A stretch of 13,188 nucleotides of DNA. Source: WTJH01 sp049598145 (GTDB lineage Bacteria; Bacteroidota; Bacteroidia; Flavobacteriales; Flavobacteriaceae). Both the position numbers and the translations under genes were made by a program. Numbering within the stretch: position 1 is the stretch's first letter; each line of letters opens with the position of its first letter. Where the stretch lies: assembly GCA_049598145.1 (NCBI GenBank), contig JBMYNJ010000042.1, positions 1 to 13,188 of the forward strand. Reading direction: 5' to 3'. Below are positions 1-6,623 of the stretch, piece after piece. Below the pieces are notes generated by a model. It was given only the letters and a program-made list of their open reading frames with translations. It was not told where the DNA came from and did no database searches.

Positions 1-164
1 CTATTGGTGTAGGGGTGGGGCTGTTTGTCCTTTCGGATACGATGATTGCTTTTAATAGTTTTTATTTTGACTCCGAATTTTTTGGGGGGTGGGTCATGGC
101 TACTTATTTGAGTGCACAAGCCTTAATTATTTCGTACTTTATCGGTATAAAATCTATTCAATAA
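1..164 (+). CDS. YhhN-type lysoplasmalogenase, C-terminal fragment (5' end outside window)
   Basis: This is the last 53 residues of a membrane protein, read in frame from base 3 to the TAA at 162-164. It matches the end of the YhhN/TMEM86 family: a hydrophobic LFVLSDTMIAFNSFYF segment (the family's SD..A.N.F motif) is followed by a short loop and a second hydrophobic segment, WVMATYLSAQALIISYFI, carrying the tYxxAQ-like motif. Family members are multi-pass inner-membrane proteins. Characterised animal members hydrolyse the vinyl-ether bond of lysoplasmalogens, but the role of bacterial members is less certain. The stop codon overlaps the ATG of the next gene by one base (TAATG), which suggests translational coupling. 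The start and most of the protein lie upstream of the window. Confidence 0.75.
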   Translation, partial: IGVGVGLFVLSDTMIAFNSFYFDSEFFGGWVMATYLSAQALIISYFIGIKSIQ

Positions 165-730
165 TGCAGCGACTATTTTTATTGATATGGATGTGTTGTG
201 TTGGGTCAATGCTTTATGGGCAACAAGACACATCTGAAATGTCTGATGAAGACTATTATGAAATGTACCCCGAACCCCTTAATGATCCAAGCTCAGAAGG
301 ACAACGTTTTTTTGTAGAAGACCTCTTGGATGTAGCGGGTTATGTGCTGAAGCGGATCGAGATTTATCAAACTCTTCCCAATAATGCTCGAGTGTTTCGC
401 GTGAAGTTCGATTCGATTAATGGGGCCTTTATGTTTGTGCGCTGGGATAAGAAGAATAAAGAGAATGTTTTGGCTAATAAACTGATTGATCCGGGGGTTT
501 ATTTGAATCTAAAAACCGCCCAAGAAATCATGCGAAAGCAAACCGATCAGGCGAGCTTTAGCGTCAACGATGTCGCCCTTCAGGCTTCCGATCAAGAACA
601 AATCAACAGCGGAGAGCTTCAAGAACTACGTGAAGAATTCAAGTTAAAGGAAGAGGAGAAAAAACTCCAAGAAATGGAGGAGCGCATGCGTCAGAAAATG
701 CGTAGTCGTCGCCGAAAAAAACGGAATTAA
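164..730 (+). CDS. Secreted protein of unknown function with charged, polybasic C-terminus
   Basis: I do not recognise the family of this 188-residue protein. I chose the ATG at 164 because it overlaps the upstream stop and begins a typical signal peptide (MQRLFLLIWMCCVGSMLYG, cleavage probably near residue 19-20 before QQ). The in-frame ATG at 89 lies inside the YhhN gene and would spoil the signal. After the signal there is an acidic stretch (residues 22-35), then a compact region with mixed strand/helix character (about 47-125). The end is a long charged helix (about 148-180) that could form a coiled coil. Residues 174-187 hold ten Arg/Lys. No catalytic motif or lipobox is visible. The protein should be exported to the periplasm or envelope. 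The gene is probably co-transcribed with the YhhN gene, and its stop interlocks with that of the convergent Rieske gene. Confidence 0.75.
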   Translation: MQRLFLLIWMCCVGSMLYGQQDTSEMSDEDYYEMYPEPLNDPSSEGQRFFVEDLLDVAGYVLKRIEIYQTLPNNARVFRVKFDSINGAFMFVRWDKKNKENVLANKLIDPGVYLNLKTAQEIMRKQTDQASFSVNDVALQASDQEQINSGELQELREEFKLKEEEKKLQEMEERMRQKMRSRRRKKRN

Positions 731-1194
731 CCCAGAGTAACCGTAAGTGTATTCCCCTCGATTGCGGTGGTGTAACACGATAAGCCTCCGTCGCAATTTT
801 GGTTATAGCTGTTGCCGTGATAGGAACAGGTGAAAACACCTTCTGCAAAAGACCAACCGTCTCTATTCCCCTGGTGCGGACATGCATTGTCGAAAGCACG
901 GATGGTTTCGCTGTCGATTCGCAATAACAATAAGTTTTGCGCTGTATAATTTACCCATCCTCCTACATTGTTAAGAACGGTAAACATATCTTGGGTCAGA
1001 TCAATGGTAATAACGTTTTCTTCTCCGGTATTCACATTATTATTGGGGTTTTGAGCGGGCGGATCTACAGGTTCCATTCCGTCATCACCACCATCCGAAC
1101 TACAGGCTTCCAATAAAGGAATGCCAAAAGCTGCAAATACAATGGGTGCACAAGCTGTCTTTAAGAAATCTCGTCTGTTATTCTTCTTATCCAT
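727..1194 (-). CDS. Rieske [2Fe-2S] domain lipoprotein
   Basis: This 155-residue protein carries the Rieske cluster-binding boxes C105-P-H107 and C123-S-Y-H126-G, which bind a 2Fe-2S cluster through two Cys and two His. Its N-terminus has a twin-arginine-like motif (NRRDFLK, residues 6-12), a hydrophobic stretch and a lipobox (LLEAC, lipidated Cys31). It therefore looks folded before Tat export and then anchored by lipid. The acidic CSSDGGDDG after the Cys resembles Bacteroidota surface-export signals. A Pro/Asn-rich linker (about 40-60) separates the anchor from the domain. Two extra cysteines (C134, C140) lie after the second box. No bc1-complex or oxygenase genes adjoin, so the redox partner is unknown; a small ferredoxin-like electron carrier is likely. 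Upstream there are two imperfect -7 elements (1225-1232 and 1205-1212, each 7 of 8). The stop overlaps that of the preceding convergent gene. Confidence 0.9.
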   Translation of the reverse strand: MDKKNNRRDFLKTACAPIVFAAFGIPLLEACSSDGGDDGMEPVDPPAQNPNNNVNTGEENVITIDLTQDMFTVLNNVGGWVNYTAQNLLLLRIDSETIRAFDNACPHQGNRDGWSFAEGVFTCSYHGNSYNQNCDGGLSCYTTAIEGNTLTVTLG

Positions 1195-1237
1195 CTTTTT
1201 TGTTTAAAGATAATAAAATAAAGTTAAACATATTTAT

Positions 1238-1245
1238 TATTTTTG
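1238..1245 (+). promoter_or_regulatory. Bacteroidota -7 promoter element for the TonB-dependent receptor gene
   Basis: TATTTTTG matches TAnnTTTG exactly, about 20 bases before the receptor ATG, which would give a very short leader. No TTG is visible at the expected -33 distance, and the surroundings are AT-rich, so a chance match is possible. Confidence 0.4.
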
Positions 1246-1265
1246 GATCGATTTAATTCCCTTCC

Positions 1266-3620
1266 ATGCGACACTTTTTAAGCTATGTCTTTCTTGTTTT
1301 ATCAACCTATTTAAGCGCCCAACAATTGGGACAAATCAGCGGTCGAGTGGTCGATGCTCAGTCAGAACTTCCGCTCCCCGGAGCCACTATCGTTTTAGAC
1401 GGGACCCGCCTGGGAGCAATTACGGATGATAAGGGCTATTTTATCCTGGAAAATGTCCCAACAGCTTCTTATAATATTCGTTGTTCCTATATCGGATTTC
1501 AGCCACAAACACTCTTCAATATTATCGTAAAATCTGTGGGGACTCCACCATTGCTGTTTAAGTTGGCAGAGGCCGAAAATAGTTTGGATGAAATCGTAGT
1601 TTCCGAACGGCCATTTAAGACTTCTAAAGAGACCCCCCTGTCTATACAATCCTTTTCTGCGGTAGAAATTGAGACCTATCCCGGCGGAAATAACGATATC
1701 ACCAAGGTGGTTCAAAGTATGCCAGGAATCTCTCCATCCATCGGTGGATTCAGAAATGACATTATCATACGAGGAGGAGCTCCAAATGAAACGGTTTACT
1801 ATTTAGATGGGATCGAAATTCCGAACATTAATCACTTCAGCACCCAAGGAAGTGCTGGAGGTCCAGTAGGGATGTTAAATGTTTCGTTTGTTCGCGAAGT
1901 GACTTTGGCCAGTTCTTCTTTTGGCGCCGAATACGACAATCCGCTTTCGGGAGTATTAGCTTTTGAACAGCGCGAAGGAAACCCCAACCGCTTTGGTGGG
2001 AATTTTAGGGTTGGAGCCTCCGAAGCAGCTTTAACCATAGAGGGACCCTTATTTAAAAAAGACGATCAGCCTGCTAAAACGACTGCTTTATTCTCTGTTC
2101 GGAGAAGTTATTTGCAATTTGTTTTTGAGTTGATTGGCTTACCCATCCGTCCGGATTATTGGGATTATCAGTGGAAAATTCAACACCAATTAGATACTTA
2201 CAATACGATTAATTTTATTGGTCTAGGTTCTATTGATGATTTTTCGGTAAAAGCTCCTGACGATTTTGACGCAGAGCAGCAATCCACATTAGAACAGGTT
2301 CCGATTATTCAACAAAAAACCACAACCGCCGGGATTTCATGGAACCGAAAGTTTAAAGACGGTTCTGGACAACAAACCTGGGCATTGAGCACCAATCGCT
2401 TGGATAACCTATTTTCGCGCTATCAAGACAATGAATCTCAAACCGGAATTTTGTTTCAGAACGATTCTTATGAATGGGAAACCAAGTTGCGCTTTAACTC
2501 GACTCACTACACCCCTGGTTGGAAGTGGAGTTGGGGATTTAATGTGCAGCGTTCCGACTACGAAAACCGAACACAATTGGTCCGGTCGAATATCAATTAC
2601 ATCACTACTATTGATTTTGCTAAATACGGACTCTTTATTAAAGGAAGCCGCAGCTATTTAGACGACCGATTGGATTTTTCATGGGGTATTCGATCCGATG
2701 CCGATAGTTTTTTAGAGAACTCTTCTTTGCTAGACAATCTTTCCCCACGCATGTCTCTTTCTTATGCAATTACGGAGGATGGCTTATGGAAGTTTAATGC
2801 CTCTGCTGGGCGTTATTTTAAACTTCCTCCCTATACTATGTTAGGATTTAGAGACCAAAACAATCGGTTGGTGAACCAATCGATCCAGTATACTCAAAGC
2901 GATCATCTGGTTGCAGGGATTGAATATAATTTAGGGCGAGCTGCTCGGATCACCACAGAGCTATTTTACAAAAACTATGGAAATTACCCTTTATCTCTTG
3001 TGGATGGCGTTTCGTTAGCCAACAAAGGAGCCGGTTTTGAAGTTCTTGGGAATGAAGCGGTGCAAACCAGCGGTTCGGGGGAAAGTTTAGGAGTGGAGGT
3101 GCTCTATCAACAGAAATTGAGCAAAAACTTTTATGGAGTATTTGCCTATACCTATTTTAAGAGCCAGTTTTCAGGGATCGATGGGAGGTACCGACCTTCA
3201 GTTTGGGACAGTCGTCACCTATTATCTTTTTCGGGGGGTTATAAACTTCGCCGGAATTGGGAAATTTCGGCTCGCTGGAGATATGCAGGAAAGACCCCCT
3301 ATGTCCCCACAGATACCACGGCCAGTTTAGCGACTTATCCTGAAATAATACTGGATTATAATCGTTTGGGAGAAAACTATTTAAATCCGTTTTCATTAGC
3401 CGATTTGCGCATTGATAAAAAATGGAATTTTAAACGATTCTCATTTAACTTTTATTTTGAATTTCAAAATTTCTTGGCTCAGCAGGTGCCTCAACCGGAA
3501 GAATACGGTTTGGCTCGAGATGCTGAGGGGCAATTGGTACAGCCCAGGCAATTGGAAGAAATTGATGTTAATTCCAGTGCCATTCCGATACCTTCTTTTG
3601 GATTGGTACTGGATTTTTAG
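1266..3620 (+). CDS. TonB-dependent outer-membrane receptor with carboxypeptidase-regulatory-like domain
   Basis: This complete 784-residue receptor should import a ligand across the outer membrane using TonB energy. Residues 1-18 are a signal peptide ending SAQQ. Residues about 23-105 form a carboxypeptidase D regulatory-like beta-sandwich (ISGRVVDAQSELPLPGATI, then GYF and SYIGF), common in Bacteroidota receptors. LDEIVVSER at about 108-116 is in the place of the TonB-interacting segment. The plug follows (about 120-235), with MPGISPSIGGFRNDIIIRGG and YYLDGIEIPNINHF. The rest is the beta-barrel, ending in a terminal Phe (LVLDF) as outer-membrane barrels do. There is no SusD-like partner, regulator or substrate enzyme next to it, so it is not a typical polysaccharide-utilisation pair. 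The ligand (siderophore, cobalamin, peptide or other) cannot be read from the sequence. It is divergent from the Rieske gene and convergent with rimM. Confidence 0.92.
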   Translation: MRHFLSYVFLVLSTYLSAQQLGQISGRVVDAQSELPLPGATIVLDGTRLGAITDDKGYFILENVPTASYNIRCSYIGFQPQTLFNIIVKSVGTPPLLFKLAEAENSLDEIVVSERPFKTSKETPLSIQSFSAVEIETYPGGNNDITKVVQSMPGISPSIGGFRNDIIIRGGAPNETVYYLDGIEIPNINHFSTQGSAGGPVGMLNVSFVREVTLASSSFGAEYDNPLSGVLAFEQREGNPNRFGGNFRVGASEAALTIEGPLFKKDDQPAKTTALFSVRRSYLQFVFELIGLPIRPDYWDYQWKIQHQLDTYNTINFIGLGSIDDFSVKAPDDFDAEQQSTLEQVPIIQQKTTTAGISWNRKFKDGSGQQTWALSTNRLDNLFSRYQDNESQTGILFQNDSYEWETKLRFNSTHYTPGWKWSWGFNVQRSDYENRTQLVRSNINYITTIDFAKYGLFIKGSRSYLDDRLDFSWGIRSDADSFLENSSLLDNLSPRMSLSYAITEDGLWKFNASAGRYFKLPPYTMLGFRDQNNRLVNQSIQYTQSDHLVAGIEYNLGRAARITTELFYKNYGNYPLSLVDGVSLANKGAGFEVLGNEAVQTSGSGESLGVEVLYQQKLSKNFYGVFAYTYFKSQFSGIDGRYRPSVWDSRHLLSFSGGYKLRRNWEISARWRYAGKTPYVPTDTTASLATYPEIILDYNRLGENYLNPFSLADLRIDKKWNFKRFSFNFYFEFQNFLAQQVPQPEEYGLARDAEGQLVQPRQLEEIDVNSSAIPIPSFGLVLDF

Positions 3621-4138
3621 GTATAGAGTTCGCTATAGCCTTCAGGGAGGATCAAATGAATTTTTTGAACTTCCCGATTAATTTTTTCAATCAAATCATC
3701 GTGGATAGGAACCAAAAGGATTTGTCCTGCTTTCTCTATTTCGATCAAGGCTTGAGCAGACTGGTCCTGTACCCGAACCACTGTTCCCAGAAATAGGTCT
3801 TTATCCCAAGCTTCAAAGCCTTCGATTTCGTGATAGTAAAATTGATTTCCCTCCAGTTGGGGTAAGGCTGCTAAGGGGAGGTATAATTTTTTACGCATCA
3901 ATGCATCAGCACTTTGTTCGTCGTCTACTTCTTCAAACTTAATGCGTAAAAGAGCACTTTTATGCAGACGGATTTTTTCAATAAAAAAAGGAATCAGTCC
4001 CGTGGGGAGTTCCACCAAAACTGATTCCAATTGTTCGTATAGATCGGGATTATCGCTTTCTATCTTGACGAGAATCTCACCTCGGAAACTGTATTTAGAG
4101 GTAATAGTTCCCAGATAGAAGCAGTCCGCGATTTGCAT
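3617..4138 (-). CDS. rimM: Ribosome maturation factor RimM
   Basis: RimM (173 residues, normal length) binds the 30S subunit and uS19 and helps mature the 3' head domain of 16S rRNA. The N-terminal barrel domain (about 1-90) starts FYLGTITSKYSFRGEILVKI, the family's opening G.I...GxxGE block. The usual His-Gly is replaced here by Tyr-Ser, as I recall for flavobacterial members. The C-terminal PRC-barrel domain (about 95-173) has FYYHEIEGFEAWD and a later ILLVPIHDDLI, which correspond to the conserved YYxxxLxG and vPxxxxxi blocks. It lies 6 bases downstream of rpsP, the classical rpsP-rimM arrangement, and is surely co-transcribed with it. trmD and rplS, often next in other phyla, are absent; the next gene is convergent, with interlocked stop codons. 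Confidence 0.95.
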   Translation of the reverse strand: MQIADCFYLGTITSKYSFRGEILVKIESDNPDLYEQLESVLVELPTGLIPFFIEKIRLHKSALLRIKFEEVDDEQSADALMRKKLYLPLAALPQLEGNQFYYHEIEGFEAWDKDLFLGTVVRVQDQSAQALIEIEKAGQILLVPIHDDLIEKINREVQKIHLILPEGYSELYT

Positions 4139-4144
4139 TCGTGT

Positions 4145-4804
4145 TTATTCTTCGCTAGAAGTTTCTTCTTCTGGAGTATCGGGAGTTTCCTCAGCAGGAG
4201 CTTCTGCAACAGGGACGTCTTCAGTAGGCGATTCTTCTTTAGAAGCTGATTCAGCATTATCTTCATTTGGAGTATCTGCTACAGCTTCCTCTACAGGGGC
4301 TTCTTCGCTAACTTCAGCCTCAGCAGCGACCTGTTCTTCCTGAACTTCCGCCTCTGCTTCTGCTGCAGCCGCCAATCGTTTCTCGTTGACTTCTTTCTCA
4401 GCCGCAAGAGCTTTGGCACGAGCATCGGCCTCAGCAGCACTTAATCCATCTTTTTTGGCTTGGATTTTAGCTTCTTTTTCTTCTAACCAAGCTTGGAATT
4501 TTTTCTCTGCTTCTTCCGCGCTAAAGGCTCCTTTCTTGACCCCTCCATTTAAGTGGTGCTTGAGCATCACACCTCTGTAAGAAAGTAAGGTACGAGCCGT
4601 GTCGCTGGGTTGCGCTCCATTTTCCAACCAATTCACAGCAGCATCCACATTGATGTCTACCGTAGCTGGATTGGTGTTGGGGTTATAAATTCCGAGTTTT
4701 TCAAGGTAGCGTCCGTCACGTTTGGCTCGGGAATCTGCTGCAACTACCCAATAAAAAGGTTTTCCTTTTTTTCCGTGTCGTTGAAGACGAATTCTTACTG
4801 GCAT
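4145..4804 (-). CDS. rpsP: Small ribosomal subunit protein bS16 with long acidic C-terminal extension
   Basis: Residues 1-85 are bS16, an early-binding 30S assembly protein: the opening MPVRIRLQRHGKKGKPFYWV, SRAKRDGRYLEKLGIYNP and the Asp/Trp-containing DAAVNWLENGAQPSDT block are diagnostic. The E. coli protein is about 82 residues, but this one has 219. The extra part begins with a charged, probably helical segment (about 95-150, rich in Ala, Glu and Lys). It continues into a very acidic tail in which residues 151-219 hold 27 Asp/Glu and a single Lys (K189). Extended bS16 proteins occur in other Bacteroidota, so this is probably genuine and not a fusion error, but I know of no assigned function. 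The start is fixed by the conserved N-terminus. rimM follows 6 bases downstream. A candidate promoter and a hairpin lie in the leader. Confidence 0.95.
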   Translation of the reverse strand: MPVRIRLQRHGKKGKPFYWVVAADSRAKRDGRYLEKLGIYNPNTNPATVDINVDAAVNWLENGAQPSDTARTLLSYRGVMLKHHLNGGVKKGAFSAEEAEKKFQAWLEEKEAKIQAKKDGLSAAEADARAKALAAEKEVNEKRLAAAAEAEAEVQEEQVAAEAEVSEEAPVEEAVADTPNEDNAESASKEESPTEDVPVAEAPAEETPDTPEEETSSEE

Positions 4805-4809
4805 ATCAT

Positions 4810-4847
4810 ATTAATTTATGTGGGTACTCGACCCACGGGTTATTAAT
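4810..4847 (-). promoter_or_regulatory. Structured 5' leader hairpin of rpsP
   Basis: In the rpsP mRNA sense, GTGGGT-cgagt-ACCCAC forms a perfect 6-bp stem with a 5-base loop (4820-4836). Flanking ATTAAT copies at 4842-4847 and 4810-4815 are also complementary and could close an outer stem across a small internal loop. The outer stem ends 5 bases before the ATG, so folding could affect initiation. There is no T-run after the stem, which argues against an intrinsic terminator for the upstream gene. An autoregulatory ribosomal-protein leader is a reasonable inference, not shown. Confidence 0.5.
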
Positions 4848-4856
4848 TCAAGGGTG

Positions 4857-4864
4857 CAAATGTA
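4857..4864 (-). promoter_or_regulatory. Candidate -7 promoter element for rpsP-rimM
   Basis: On the minus strand, TACATTTG matches TAnnTTTG exactly. It would place the transcript start near 4851, just before the leader hairpin. The nearest TTG lies 28 bases upstream, farther than the usual 19-21, so the -33 element is poor or absent. Confidence 0.4.
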
Positions 4865-4884
4865 AAATGCTAAAGACTTCTATC

Positions 4885-5679
4885 CTAATTTTCAACTAAC
4901 TTTTGTAGGGTTGCCTCTATTCCGTGAATACTGTCTGGGGAATAGCCAGCCATGCTAAACGCTATATTTCCCTCACGGTCCACAACGATGTTGGTTGGAA
5001 AAGAGCTGATTTGAAGAGTTTGGGTCAATAATGTCTGCTGTCCGGGAATAAGCGTATAGTCAAACCCCTGATTTTTTATAAATTCTTTTACTTTTTCCTG
5101 AGAATCAAAAGTGATTCCCAAAAAAACAACATCGGGATGGGATTTGTACTTTTCCACTAAGGTATTGAGTTCCGGCATTTCCATGATACAGGGTTTACAT
5201 TTGATAAACCAGGCATTGACCACCAAGATTTTTCCTTGAAGGTTTGCGCTCGAAAGGGAGTTGCCATCCAAGTCTTTAAATTCAAATGCCGGAAATTTTT
5301 TTCCTTCCCCTACAGAAGAATTCTTCATCATTTCTTGCTGTTCCTTCATCATGGCTTTTTCCATCGCATTCAGCTCTCGGTGTCGGATAGCAACGATTTT
5401 CTCATCCCCTTTTTTTCGGTATAAGTCAAAAGCTTTATCGCCATTCATTAGTACGCCGACAAATTCTTTCGTCCCGATTTTCTCACCTGTATCGTTGTAG
5501 GTGTCCAAGGGAGTTCCTTTGTAAGAGGCATTTTCCATATCGATGCTCAAATGTTGGGCAACATTCATCATTTCAAACATGGGAATCACTTCATATTCAT
5601 CCCAATCTTTGATCTGAGCTGTCATTGTAAAGGCACCTATCAAGAGTAGGGCTAAAAGATTCATTTTGAAGAAGTTCAT
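4885..5679 (-). CDS. Exported TlpA-like thioredoxin-fold protein
   Basis: This 264-residue protein is a membrane- or periplasm-directed thiol-disulfide oxidoreductase of the TlpA/ResA type. The start at 5679 is preferred because it begins a normal signal peptide (MNFFKMNLLALLLIGAFTMTAQ). The longer reading from 5730 adds 17 residues with an internal Phe/Cys-rich stretch and runs into a possible promoter (imperfect -7 at 5711-5718, TTG at 5735-5737). Residues about 25-125 form a family-unassigned N-terminal region with a charged Met/Glu/Lys-rich helix (104-120). Residues about 127-264 are the thioredoxin domain: the active site is C161-K-P-C164 in the WFIKCKPCIMEMPEL block, and the cis-proline is P228 (SSFPTN). 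The protein probably reduces or rearranges disulfides in the envelope; the substrate is unknown. No ccm or other cytochrome maturation genes adjoin. Confidence 0.9.
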   Translation of the reverse strand: MNFFKMNLLALLLIGAFTMTAQIKDWDEYEVIPMFEMMNVAQHLSIDMENASYKGTPLDTYNDTGEKIGTKEFVGVLMNGDKAFDLYRKKGDEKIVAIRHRELNAMEKAMMKEQQEMMKNSSVGEGKKFPAFEFKDLDGNSLSSANLQGKILVVNAWFIKCKPCIMEMPELNTLVEKYKSHPDVVFLGITFDSQEKVKEFIKNQGFDYTLIPGQQTLLTQTLQISSFPTNIVVDREGNIAFSMAGYSPDSIHGIEATLQKLVEN

Positions 5680-5744
5680 ATCGGTAATTTTAGGGTTTTC
5701 CACAAAAAAACAAAATAAAGAGAAGTCCATATCCCAAGGAAAGG

Positions 5745-6562
5745 TTAATCTTCCTTAGCGGCAATTTTAATCAAGATTTCCGCCAAGGGTTTGGGCATCG
5801 AAAAGTTGGGGGTGTGACTGCTCTTCAGGCTATAATATTCTTGAACTCGCCCATCATACATGCTCTGTTGGACTTCTATAGGAATGGCACGATCCTCAGT
5901 ACATTCGATATAATACTTCGGGATTTGTCCCCAATGCTCTTCGCTAACTTCTAATTTGTAGGCCAGTGGAGCGGCAGGCTCCGGAACGATTTTAGGAGCT
6001 ACTTGTTCAAAGGTTTCCAAAGGGGTGTCGTGGGCAAAAGCTGCATGTATTTGATCAGCAGCTACAAAGGCTTGGGATCGATCTTCAGACAAATAGAAAT
6101 GATCGACAGCAGTCGATCCTTGGACCCCTTCGACGGCGTCGAAAAAGGAAACGTCGTTGGGAACCAAAAAGGCTGTGAGATATACTAAAGATTTCACTTT
6201 ATAGGGGCGTAATTCGGCCACGCGACTCACCGTTATCCCATTAAAACTATGCCCGACCAAAACGACGGGTTTCAATTGACTGTCCAGGATTTGTGTTAGC
6301 GCATCCACATAATCGGTCATATAAATTTCTGAAGCCAAAATTTTCGAAACACCATGCCCGGCAAATCGGGGGTAATTACATGGTGTCCGGCGGCTTCAAG
6401 TTCTTGCTTAACGGCATCCCATTGCCAAGAGCCCAGCCAAGCGGAGTGCACCAGGACAAAGGTGGTGGGTTGAAAAGCAGTAGATTTTTCTTCTTTTTTG
6501 GTAAATGGTTTGCAACTGACTAAGAGTACAACCACTAATAGACTGACGGTTAATGTTCTCAT
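5745..6562 (-). pseudogene. Alpha/beta-hydrolase lipoprotein gene, interrupted by an apparent 1-base deletion
   Basis: Two adjacent frames join into one 272-residue alpha/beta-fold hydrolase similar to the methyl-/salicylate-esterase-like group. Frame one starts at 6562 with a lipoprotein signal (lipobox LVSC, Cys17) and has FVLVHSAWLGSWQW and HHVITPDLPG, then leaves frame and stops just after 6320. Frame two resumes exactly where the family continues, reading HGVSKILASEIYMTDYVDAL, then VGHSFNG. Adding one base to the GGG run at 6357-6359 (CCC on the plus strand) restores DLPG-HG. In the restored protein the probable triad is intact: Ser106 (GHSFNG), Asp224 (TEDRAI) and His250 (SSHTPNF). No further damage is visible, so the lesion is either very recent or a homopolymer sequencing error. 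The oxyanion-region HG is HS here. The gene follows the M16 terminator, and its own promoter is not evident. Confidence 0.85.
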
Positions 6563-6580
6563 AAGATTGGGGTTTGTAAG

Positions 6581-6608
6581 TAAAAACCCCACCTCCGGGG
6601 AGGTGGAG
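6581..6608 (-). terminator. Intrinsic terminator of the M16 peptidase gene
   Basis: On the minus strand, CTCCACCTCC-CC-GGAGGTGGGG forms a strong GC stem (8 perfect pairs plus one G-U and one G-C pair), followed directly by TTTTTA. It begins about 15 bases after the M16 stop codon at 6624 and lies before the hydrolase start at 6562. This separates the two transcription units unless read-through occurs. Confidence 0.85.
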
Positions 6609-6623
6609 TAGAAAGGTTAGGGG

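Noticed and set aside
89..163. An upstream ATG at 89 that would extend the unknown secreted protein by 25 residues.
   Set aside because: It lies inside the YhhN coding frame, and the extension would bury the obvious signal peptide that starts at 164.
4145..4519. A separate gene fused to rpsP, or a tandem protein repeat in the bS16 extension.
   Set aside because: The segment is low-complexity acidic and Ala-rich sequence without a regular repeat unit or a recognisable second domain, and long bS16 tails are known in this phylum.
4386..4580. Plus-strand open frame opposite the rpsP extension.
   Set aside because: It is a by-product of the repetitive Ala/Glu/Lys codons of bS16; it has no start context and no recognisable protein features.
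4820..4836. The hairpin before rpsP as an intrinsic terminator of the TlpA-like gene.
   Set aside because: There is no T-run after the stem on the minus strand, and a TAnnTTTG element lies between the upstream stop codon and the hairpin.
5680..5730. A longer start at 5730 for the TlpA-like protein.
   Set aside because: The added 17 residues precede a complete signal peptide beginning at 5679, and this stretch looks more like a promoter region.
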